A stretch of 64,000 nucleotides of DNA, taken from the NCBI GenBank assembly GCA_028690665.1, contig JAQVAV010000002.1, forward strand, positions 310,001-374,000, written 5' to 3'. Made by a program: the position numbers and the translations under genes. The notes beneath the pieces are model-generated. The model did no database searches, was not told the origin of the DNA, and worked only from the letters and a program-made list of their open reading frames with translations. Source of the stretch: Paludibacter sp. (GTDB lineage Bacteria; Bacteroidota; Bacteroidia; Bacteroidales; Paludibacteraceae). Shown in pieces: positions 34,827-42,218 of the stretch. The first letter of the stretch is position 1. Each line of letters opens with the position of its first letter.

Positions 34827-37800
34827 TTAAAAAACAATTTCGAGACCTATCGAGTAAGTTCTTTGTAAAGGGAATGCTCCTCTTTGGTAGCCACTTACTA
34901 AAGGAGATGAGTAGGAACTACTGGTTGAACGTGCTTCTGGATTAATTCCTTTATAGCTGTTCGACCAGAGATATAAAAGGTTCTGTCCGGATGCATACAG
35001 GCGTAAAGAATTTATTTTTAATTTTTTGATAGGTTTTTTATCAAATTTATAACCTACACTTACATCTCTTATAGCAGCATACGAAGCATCTTGCAACAAA
35101 TAATCTGTCAGCTCCCAAGACATACCATCACCATTGGCAAAGGTTGGTGTTTTGCCATCCCCTGGATATTCAGCAGATATATATCTGTTGGTTGTATAAG
35201 CTTTGTTTATTTTTTTTGTTTCACTGTAATAACCATCACCATTCAGTACGGTTATCCCCTGAACTCCCTGCATTTGAACAGAAAAATCAAAATTTGAAAT
35301 TGTAAAAGTATTAGTCATACCCCATGTAAAATCAGGGAATGGATCTCCTAATACGACACGGTCGTCGGCATTAATTATATTGTTACCGTCCTGATCTATT
35401 ACTTTCAATGTCCCGGGACGTACGGTTTTTCCTACAAGAAAAGTATATCCGCTGTTGTCAATTTCGTCCTGCGAAAGCCAAACGCCGTCGGTCTGGTAAC
35501 CATAATACTGAATAGACGGAGCTCCAACTTCTGCAATATACACTTCACTGCGTTCGCCATAACTAAGTAACCGTTCTTCGCCGCTTCCGAGCTGGAGCAG
35601 ACGGTTGACATTGGTTGAAAAATTAAGCGATGTTTGCCATTCGAATTTTTTCTTTTTAATATTATAAGTATTAAGCTCAATCTCCAATCCTTTGTTCCTT
35701 ACTTTACCAATGTTATTCCAGTATTCGGTGTATCCGGTAATAGCCATGGCAGGCTGTTCGAAAAGTAGGCTTTTGGTAATGGAATAGTATCCATCTAACG
35801 ACAAATTAATGCGGTTTCGTAAAATACTAAGGTCAAAGCCAACGTTATATTCATAACTTTGTTCCCATGTTATAGCTTTGTTTCCCAGTACACTGCTTGT
35901 GTTAGCCAGTCCTGCATATAATGTAGAACCTGTTCCGAAAACATAATTTGCATTCTGCAATTTATCGTATGCAGCATAGTTGGTAATGTCATTATTTCCT
36001 GTTACACCCCAGCTTGCTCTGAATTTTAATTGATCTATTTTTCTCAAATCTTTGATAAAGTTCTCTTCTGAAGCACGCCAACCCAACGATAATGACGGGA
36101 ACCAGCCTAACTGGTTTTCCGGACCAAATTTGGAACTTGCATCACCACGAATACTTCCAGAAAACAAATATTTGTTATCGTAGCTGTAAGTAATACGCCC
36201 CAGACCGGAAAGCAATAATTCTTCTTCGGATAACGTATAGGTTCTTCGCGTACCGTCTGTTTCGTCTATCGTTATTGCTGTTGCTGCATTTATAGTAGGT
36301 ACATAATCTGTTGGAAATCCGGTACCTTTGATTCCTGCTGATTTTGTAATGACTTTGTTGGCTGTGTAGCCTAATAGTCCGGTAAAATCATGTTTGCCTA
36401 TAGTTTTACTATAATTCAATGTGTTTTCGCTCAATAAATCGACAGAAAATTTATTAGTATAAATAGCATAATTAGCATCTCCGTCACTTTTTGCATTCGC
36501 GTTGTGATATACGTTGTTTTCTTTATATTCTATGTAGTATCCGTTAGAAGTTTTGAATTCGAGTCCCTTTAATATTTTAATATTCATATAAGCCGAATTT
36601 CTCATTCGGTAGTCATAAGTGAAATCACTTTCATTATCCATTACACATCTTGGGTTGTTATTTGCAGTACCCCACGGACTTGCTGTAAATGTATTGCCAT
36701 CGGCGTCAGTATAGTCTTTGTTGTTAAAGTCTCTTCCGCTTGCGTACGAACCAATAGGTTTCCCGGTAATGGCTGAAGTTGCGGCAGTGTGGCGTACCGG
36801 AAGCCATGAATAAGTTCTGTAGAAATCAATAAAGTTGGTAGCAGGTGATTCCTTTTTAGAGTATGAACTGCTTAGATTTAATCCAATGTCTACTTTTTTA
36901 GATAAGGAGGCATCCAATTTTGTTCTGAAATTGAATTTGTCATATTTGCTATGTATCATAACTCCTTCGTCACTTGTATAACTTGCAGAAATATAGTATT
37001 TAGCCTCTTTTTTGCCGCCGGAAACGCTAAACTGAGCATTGGTGATTTTAGCCACATCCCGGAGTCCTTCTTGTTGCCAGTCGGTGTAATTGTCAATGCA
37101 TTTCCAGGCACGTTCTGATGTTGTCGGGCCTGTGCCTCCTTTCGATTCTTCATCAAGCAACATATCAACATATTCATTGGCACTCATAAGATCGTGCAAC
37201 TGATATACTGTTTTGTAACCGGTATAAGCTTTGAAACTATATTTGGCTTTGGAAATATTACCACTTTTGGTGGTTATCAGGATAACTCCGTTTGCTCCTC
37301 TTGAACCGTATATAGCGGCGGATGCTGCATCTTTCAATACTTCGATAGATTCAACATCGTTCATATCAACAGATGAAAGACCATCTGAAACCGGATAACC
37401 ATCAATGACTACGAGTGGATCGCTACTGGCACTGATCGATCCCATGCCGCGAACTCTGACCTGAGGAGCAGCACCGGCTTCGGTAGTGGTATTCTGAATA
37501 CTGACTCCTGCAATTTTACCCTGCATTGCCTGATCAAGACGAGATACGGCCATGTCTCCTAATTTATCGTCTTGATACTTGGAAATAGATCCGGTTAGAT
37601 GAGATTTTTTCTGAACTCCGTAACCAACGACCACTACTTCATCAATACTGTGGACATCTTCATCGAGAACAATATCTATCGTGGAGTTTTTTCCAACTGT
37701 TTTTTCAATAGTCTTGTAGCCGATGTATGAGAAGCCTAATACAGATTTACTGTTTGGCACTTCAATCATGTATTTCCCGTTAAAATCGGTTATGGTTCCA

Positions 37801-37967
37801 GATGAGGCTCCTTCTACTTTAATATTTACTCCAATGAGAGGCTCATTGTTTTTGTCAGTAACTGTGCCTTGTACAGTTATTTGTGCAAATGATACAAGCG
37901 TGCTTGTTGCTATGAAAATAAAAGCAATAGCTGTTTTTTTGAAAAATTGTTGATTTTTTCTTTTCAT
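34827..37967 (-). CDS. susC: SusC-family TonB-linked outer-membrane transporter
   Basis: This 1046-aa protein has a signal peptide ending SFAQ, a carboxypeptidase-regulatory-like domain (about 30-110), a plug domain with VVVGYGVQKK and ASAAIYGSRGANGVILITTK, and a TonB-dependent barrel ending in an aromatic residue (GLEIVF). It imports oligosaccharides across the outer membrane with TonB energy. It is the first gene of a five-gene operon and is transcribed from a promoter with two operators. Confidence 0.96.
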   Translation of the reverse strand: MKRKNQQFFKKTAIAFIFIATSTLVSFAQITVQGTVTDKNNEPLIGVNIKVEGASSGTITDFNGKYMIEVPNSKSVLGFSYIGYKTIEKTVGKNSTIDIVLDEDVHSIDEVVVVGYGVQKKSHLTGSISKYQDDKLGDMAVSRLDQAMQGKIAGVSIQNTTTEAGAAPQVRVRGMGSISASSDPLVVIDGYPVSDGLSSVDMNDVESIEVLKDAASAAIYGSRGANGVILITTKSGNISKAKYSFKAYTGYKTVYQLHDLMSANEYVDMLLDEESKGGTGPTTSERAWKCIDNYTDWQQEGLRDVAKITNAQFSVSGGKKEAKYYISASYTSDEGVMIHSKYDKFNFRTKLDASLSKKVDIGLNLSSSYSKKESPATNFIDFYRTYSWLPVRHTAATSAITGKPIGSYASGRDFNNKDYTDADGNTFTASPWGTANNNPRCVMDNESDFTYDYRMRNSAYMNIKILKGLEFKTSNGYYIEYKENNVYHNANAKSDGDANYAIYTNKFSVDLLSENTLNYSKTIGKHDFTGLLGYTANKVITKSAGIKGTGFPTDYVPTINAATAITIDETDGTRRTYTLSEEELLLSGLGRITYSYDNKYLFSGSIRGDASSKFGPENQLGWFPSLSLGWRASEENFIKDLRKIDQLKFRASWGVTGNNDITNYAAYDKLQNANYVFGTGSTLYAGLANTSSVLGNKAITWEQSYEYNVGFDLSILRNRINLSLDGYYSITKSLLFEQPAMAITGYTEYWNNIGKVRNKGLEIELNTYNIKKKKFEWQTSLNFSTNVNRLLQLGSGEERLLSYGERSEVYIAEVGAPSIQYYGYQTDGVWLSQDEIDNSGYTFLVGKTVRPGTLKVIDQDGNNIINADDRVVLGDPFPDFTWGMTNTFTISNFDFSVQMQGVQGITVLNGDGYYSETKKINKAYTTNRYISAEYPGDGKTPTFANGDGMSWELTDYLLQDASYAAIRDVSVGYKFDKKPIKKLKINSLRLYASGQNLLYLWSNSYKGINPEARSTSSSYSSPLVSGYQRGAFPLQRTYSIGLEIVF

Positions 37968-38016
37968 GTATTAAATTGATTTTTAATTTTGATTCTTGAG
38001 CTGTAGTCCTTGATAA

Positions 38017-38069
38017 TTGGTTGACCAAAATTGGTTGACCAAAATTACAATTAAGTTTTATAATCGCAA
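38017..38069 (-). promoter_or_regulatory. SusC promoter with two uronate-regulator operators
   Basis: On the minus strand, TTG (38069-38067), 19 bp and TAATTTTG (38047-38040) form a consensus Bacteroidota promoter. Two operators, TTGGTTGACCAA at 38017-38028 and 38031-38042, lie 14 bp apart start to start; the second overlaps the -7 element and the first covers the region just after the start site. This layout is typical of direct repression. Confidence 0.85.
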
Positions 38070-38105
38070 TAAAATTTCAATTTTTTTTTCTTCGAAAGCA
38101 AAAAA

Positions 38106-38136
38106 AAACCACTCTGTGCTTTATAGAGTGGTTTTT
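38106..38136 (-). terminator. Terminator of the GntR regulator gene
   Basis: Arms AAACCACTCT and AGAGTGGTTT with a 9-nt loop are followed on the minus strand by a run of nine T. It separates the regulator transcript from the SusC operon promoter. Confidence 0.88.
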
Positions 38137-38158
38137 ATGGTTAATATTGTGTGTGAAT

Positions 38159-38887
38159 TTATTTGCATGAATTTAAATTTGATTTTGCAAATTCGGTTAC
38201 ACCCCGTAAATGTTCTTTCATTAGTTTTACAGCCAAATCACCATCCCGGTTTTTAATTGCTTTAAGCATTTCCTCGTGCTCTTTCACAACTTCCGGATTA
38301 GGATCACAAATGCGGTCCCGCAAATATATTTTCATAATGTCCGGTATAATAATCATTAACATCGCTTTGGAAACCGGGTTATGACTTCCCTCTGCAATAG
38401 CACGGTGAAAGGCAAAATCGTGACTTACTCTGTCCGGAGAGTCAAAGTACTTCACAAAATTCTCATGGGTGTGCTCCAGTATTTCCATATCTTGAGGTGT
38501 ATATCTTTCCGCACATAGTTTTACTACATGTTCTTCCAAAATCAATCTTGTTTCAACAAGCGAGAAGAAATCATAAGTTTGCAGATTTAATACATCCGAA
38601 ATCAGACCATCAAGTGTTGTAATATCCAACCCGTTTATTACCGAACCACTTTGAGGTAATGTTTTAACTATCCCGTAGAATTCCAGTTTATGCAATGCTT
38701 CTCTGATTTGGGCCCTGCCCACACCGAAATCTGATGCTAATTTTCGCTCAGAAGGTAATCTGTCTCCTGGTTTAATTTGACCGGAGTTAATAAGTTCTTT
38801 AATGTTTTCAATGACTATGTCTGCTGTTTTTGTTTCAAAAACATTGTCTAGATTGAAGGTTGCCATTGATAGCGAATTTTCTTCCAT
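38159..38887 (-). CDS. GntR-family (FCD subfamily) regulator of alginate use
   Basis: This 242-aa protein has an N-terminal winged helix (about 18-90, with the GDRLPSERKLASDFGVGRAQIREAL signature split over two helices) and a C-terminal all-helical FCD ligand domain (about 105-235, with SHDFAFHRAIAEGSHN). FCD regulators such as ExuR and UxuR sense uronates. The DNA motif repeated at locus promoters, TTGGTNNACCAA, has the form known for ExuR/UxuR. One degenerate copy lies upstream of its own promoter. It probably represses until an unsaturated uronate, DEH or KDG binds. The start could also be at codon 8. Confidence 0.92.
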   Translation of the reverse strand: MEENSLSMATFNLDNVFETKTADIVIENIKELINSGQIKPGDRLPSERKLASDFGVGRAQIREALHKLEFYGIVKTLPQSGSVINGLDITTLDGLISDVLNLQTYDFFSLVETRLILEEHVVKLCAERYTPQDMEILEHTHENFVKYFDSPDRVSHDFAFHRAIAEGSHNPVSKAMLMIIIPDIMKIYLRDRICDPNPEVVKEHEEMLKAIKNRDGDLAVKLMKEHLRGVTEFAKSNLNSCK

Positions 38888-38945
38888 TAAGAATGAAGTT
38901 TAATATATAGTAATTTACAGTTAAATATAATAATGAAAATTAATG

Positions 38946-38975
38946 CAAAGATATATTGATTTTATGAATATACAA
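38946..38975 (-). promoter_or_regulatory. Promoter of the GntR regulator gene
   Basis: On the minus strand, TTG (38975-38973), a 19-bp spacer and TATCTTTG (38953-38946) fit the consensus; the leader would be about 50 nt. Confidence 0.75.
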
Positions 38976-38988
38976 CTTTATAGTATAA

Positions 38989-39000
38989 ATGGTAGACCAA
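38989..39000. promoter_or_regulatory. Candidate autoregulatory operator between regulator and E2 genes
   Basis: ATGGTAGACCAA keeps the TGGT-NN-ACCA core with one outer mismatch. It lies 14 bp upstream of the regulator's -33 element and about 100 bp upstream of the E2 gene's likely -7 element, so it could serve either side of the 335-bp divergent gap. Confidence 0.6.
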
Positions 39001-39098
39001 TTTATTAGAAAGATAATCGAATTTAATTTTTTTGAAAGGATTACAAAAAACAAAGATTTTCTATCAAAAAACGTGAGTTTATTGTTCTTTGAAAAAAA

Positions 39099-39106
39099 TA
39101 CTTTTG
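39099..39106 (+). promoter_or_regulatory. Probable -7 element of the E2-E3-E1 cluster
   Basis: TACTTTTG fits TAnnTTTG; a TTG occurs upstream but at only 14 bp. The leader to the ATG at 39223 would be about 110 nt. Confidence 0.45.
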
Positions 39107-39222
39107 TACACATAGAATTCCAAGTGCTGTGATATTTGCAAAATTGGGCCCTATTAAAAGGCTATTGCAAGGTTAATCCGAAGAATTCTTAGACCTGATA
39201 TTCTAATCATAAAAATCACATA

Positions 39223-40584
39223 ATGGCTGTAGTCGTAATTATGCCCAAACAGGGGCAATCTGTCGAAACCTGTATTATCTCTGAGATAAAAAAGAAAAAA
39301 GGAGATGCTGTAGCAAAAGGGGAGATTCTGTTCTCTTACGAAACCGATAAAGCTTCTTTCGAAGAAGAATCGCCGGCTGATGGAGTCGTACTTGAATGTT
39401 TTTACAATGATGGTGACGAAGTGCCTGTATTGCAAAACATGATGGTGATCGGGCAACCGGGAGAAGATTATACGGCATTATTAGGAGATGTAGCTCCAAC
39501 TTCAGAGAGCCAGGAGCCAGAAATCAAGAATCAGGACATAGAATCTGCAAAGGAGCCTCAGGCTATCGTTGAAAACAGTCACGATGAACCTCAATTGACC
39601 AATCAACCCACCAACCCATCAACTTTTATCAGTCCACGCGCCAAAGTATTAGCAGAAAAAGAAGCCTTGGATTATTCGTCGATTGCAGGTTCAGGTCCTA
39701 AGGGTCGTATTATAGAAAAAGATGTATTGGCTGTGCTCGAAAGCCGTCCTAAACTTACTCCGCTTGCAAAGAAAATTGCTGCCGAAGAAGGAGTACAACC
39801 TCAGGGCAGCGGTTCTGGACTGGCAGGAACAGCAAAATCGGTCGATTTACTTCCACCGCCGGTAAATACAGTTTACGGAGTGGATTACGAAGACAAAAAA
39901 TTGTCGAACATGCGTAAGATTATTGCCAAATCTATGCATGCGTCATTACAAAATTCAGCTCAGCTTACTCACCATCTCGGTGCCGATGCACGACGTATAC
40001 AGGCATTACGTAAAAAAGCCAAAAAAGCATTCGAAGCAGGAACTCTTTCGGCAAATCTTACCATAAATGATTTTGTTTGCTTTGCCGTAATCAAAGCGTT
40101 GAAGAAATTCCCGAATGTGAATTCTCACTTCTTGGGCGACAGCATGCGTCTATTTAGCAAAGTACATCTTGGATTAGCCGTGGATACAGATCGTGGATTA
40201 ATGGTTCCGGCTGTCCGTAATGCAGACGATTTGTCTATTATCGGTTTGTCAAATCAGCTGAAAGAAATTGCCAATGCCTGCAAAAAAGGTTCGATATCAC
40301 CTGAATTGTTATCGTCGGAAGCGGCTTCATTTACCGTGTCAAATCTCGGAAATTATGGCGTTGAGATATTTACTCCGGTCATCAATCTGCCGCAATCGGC
40401 TATTTTGGGCGTGAATACCATTGTTCCGCGTCCGAAAGATTTGGGCGATGGTGTTTATGGTTTTGTGCCTTATATTGGTCTCAGCCTTACTTACGATCAT
40501 CGGGCTTTAGATGGGGGAGAAGCTACCCGTTTTCTGAAACAAATTGCTATTGAGATAGAGACATTGGAGCTGGATATATTTTAA
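39223..40584 (+). CDS. E2 dihydrolipoamide acyltransferase of a 2-oxo acid dehydrogenase
   Basis: This 453-aa protein has one lipoyl domain (1-78) with the lipoylated Lys43 in ETDKAS. An acidic and then Pro/Thr-rich linker follows, then a peripheral-subunit-binding domain (about 138-175, SPRAKVLAEK and GPKGRI) and a catalytic acyltransferase domain from about 225 with YDHRALDGG near the C-terminus. It takes acyl groups from E1 and passes them to CoA. The same cluster encodes E3 and a fused E1, and lipoate ligase further on, so a whole complex can be made. Whether it uses pyruvate, branched-chain oxo acids or acetoin cannot be read from the sequence. Confidence 0.92.
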   Translation: MAVVVIMPKQGQSVETCIISEIKKKKGDAVAKGEILFSYETDKASFEEESPADGVVLECFYNDGDEVPVLQNMMVIGQPGEDYTALLGDVAPTSESQEPEIKNQDIESAKEPQAIVENSHDEPQLTNQPTNPSTFISPRAKVLAEKEALDYSSIAGSGPKGRIIEKDVLAVLESRPKLTPLAKKIAAEEGVQPQGSGSGLAGTAKSVDLLPPPVNTVYGVDYEDKKLSNMRKIIAKSMHASLQNSAQLTHHLGADARRIQALRKKAKKAFEAGTLSANLTINDFVCFAVIKALKKFPNVNSHFLGDSMRLFSKVHLGLAVDTDRGLMVPAVRNADDLSIIGLSNQLKEIANACKKGSISPELLSSEAASFTVSNLGNYGVEIFTPVINLPQSAILGVNTIVPRPKDLGDGVYGFVPYIGLSLTYDHRALDGGEATRFLKQIAIEIETLELDIF

Positions 40585-40587
40585 TGT

Positions 40588-40735
40588 GCTAATGGATTAA
40601 TATGCCAATGTGCCAATAAGTCGATTAAATACAATTGTAACTGGTATATTTGTATATAGATTTTTAAAAAATTAATTCATAAACAATGGTTGAATGTTCT
40701 ATAATCCCCAATGATTGGCATATTAATCCATTGGC
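40588..40735. repeat. Inverted-repeat element D between E2 and E3
   Basis: Perfect 19-bp arms (AATGGATTAATATGCCAAT at 40591-40609 and its reverse complement at 40714-40732) enclose about 104 bp of AT-rich DNA. It fills nearly the whole gap and codes for nothing. It is MITE-like and not related in sequence to families A, B or C. Confidence 0.85.
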
Positions 40736-40750
40736 AAATTTAGTAAAATT

Positions 40751-42106
40751 ATGTACGATTTAATGATTGTCGGCGGTGGTCCTGCCGGATATGTTGCAGC
40801 AGAACGGGCTGGTCATAAAGGACTTAATGTACTGCTTTTCGAAAAAAACAAAATGGGTGGCGTATGTTTAAATGAAGGGTGTATCCCGACAAAAACGTTG
40901 CTTTATAGTGCGAAAACTTATGATAATGCATTACACGGAGATAAATATGGTGTGTATGCAGAACAGGTGAGTTTCGATTTTGGTAAAATCATGGCGCGTA
41001 AAAATAAAGTAGTGCGCAAGTTGGTTGCCGGGGTCGAAAGTAAAATGAAGCTGAACCACGTGACTGTCGTAAAAGGTGAAGCTACGATTGTCGGACGCAG
41101 CCCGAAAGGAGTTGAAGTGACTTGTGCCGGCGAGAGCTATCTGGGAGCCAACCTGCTTATATGTACAGGTTCGGAAGCATTTGTTCCGCCTATTCCAGGT
41201 TTGGCGGAAGCCGGAGATATGATTGTAACCAACCGTGAAATTCTGGAATTGAAGGAACAGCCCAAATCGTTGGTGATCATTGGCGGTGGTGTAATCGGGA
41301 TGGAGTTTGCCAGCTTTTATAACAGCCTTGGAACGGAGGTAACTGTTGTAGAAATGTTACCTGAAATTTTGGGAGCAAATGACTTCGAAATTTCTGCCAT
41401 GCTTCGTGACATGTATGCGAAAAAAGGAATCAACTTCAATTTGAATTCCAAAGTGATGAAAATTGAAGGGAATAAAGTGATTTTTGAAAAAGATGGACAA
41501 ATGCAGACTGTTGAAGGCGAAAAAATACTTGTAAGTGTAGGCCGCCGGGCCGTTACTATGGGCTTCGGATTGGAAAATCTGAATGTTGAGTTAGTGAAAG
41601 GAGGCATTAAAGTAGATGAAAAAATGCGTACCAATGTTCCCGGAGTGTTTGCTGCCGGTGATGTTACAGGATTTTCTCTGTTGGCCCATACTGCCAGTCG
41701 TGAAGGCGAAGTGGTTGTCAATAATCTGCTGGGACGTGCTGATAGTATGCGTTACAATGCAATTCCCGGAGTAGTTTATACCAATCCCGAAGTGGCCGGA
41801 GTCGGGGAGACCGAAGAATCTGCCAAGTCCAAAGGTATAGCGTACAAAGTGGCAAAACTCCCTATGGCTTATGCTGGACGTTTTATAGCTGAAAACGAAG
41901 GAGGATCCGGACTTTGTAAAGTCTTGGTGGGTGAAAAGTACGGCGAAGTTATAGGCGTACATATAATAGGAAACCCGTCGAGCGAAATGATTTATGGTGC
42001 TTGTATGGCTATCGAACAGGAAATGACCGTTGAAGAATTACAGGAAGTTGTCTTCCCGCATCCAACAGTGAGTGAGATATTTAAAGAAACGATATTTACA
42101 ATATGA
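40751..42106 (+). CDS. lpdA: E3 dihydrolipoamide dehydrogenase
   Basis: This 451-aa flavoprotein has the FAD motif GGGPAGYVAAERA (8-20), the redox disulfide Cys39/Cys44 in GGVCLNEGCIPTK, an NAD motif GGGVIGMEFAS near residue 178, a second FAD motif with VFAAGDV near 300, and a C-terminal HPTVSE active-site His. It reoxidises the lipoyl arm of E2 with NAD+. It lies between E2 and E1 on the same strand but is separated from both by palindromic elements. Confidence 0.95.
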   Translation: MYDLMIVGGGPAGYVAAERAGHKGLNVLLFEKNKMGGVCLNEGCIPTKTLLYSAKTYDNALHGDKYGVYAEQVSFDFGKIMARKNKVVRKLVAGVESKMKLNHVTVVKGEATIVGRSPKGVEVTCAGESYLGANLLICTGSEAFVPPIPGLAEAGDMIVTNREILELKEQPKSLVIIGGGVIGMEFASFYNSLGTEVTVVEMLPEILGANDFEISAMLRDMYAKKGINFNLNSKVMKIEGNKVIFEKDGQMQTVEGEKILVSVGRRAVTMGFGLENLNVELVKGGIKVDEKMRTNVPGVFAAGDVTGFSLLAHTASREGEVVVNNLLGRADSMRYNAIPGVVYTNPEVAGVGETEESAKSKGIAYKVAKLPMAYAGRFIAENEGGSGLCKVLVGEKYGEVIGVHIIGNPSSEMIYGACMAIEQEMTVEELQEVVFPHPTVSEIFKETIFTI

Positions 42107-42107
42107 T

Positions 42108-42201
42108 TTCTAACCCCAAAAGGGGAATGATGTGTTACAATTCTAAAATAAAATTTTAATAATTAATACTAACATCTCTTATGCCCCTTTAGGGGTTAGG
42201 G
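42108..42201. repeat. Inverted-repeat element C, copy 1
   Basis: The arms are CTAACCCCAAAAGGGGAA on the left and GCCCCTTTAGGGGTTAGGG on the right, the latter being nearly its reverse complement. Each arm is also a small palindrome (CCCCTTTAGGGG). It fills the gap between E3 and E1. Related copies are at 49037-49168 and, as a half, at 46099-46118. Confidence 0.8.
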
Positions 42202-42218
42202 ATACATCTAATACAACC

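Noticed and set aside
40588-40735. CRISPR-like repeats in the metabolic cluster
   Set aside because: The repeats are inverted pairs without regular spacers, so they are MITE-like elements.
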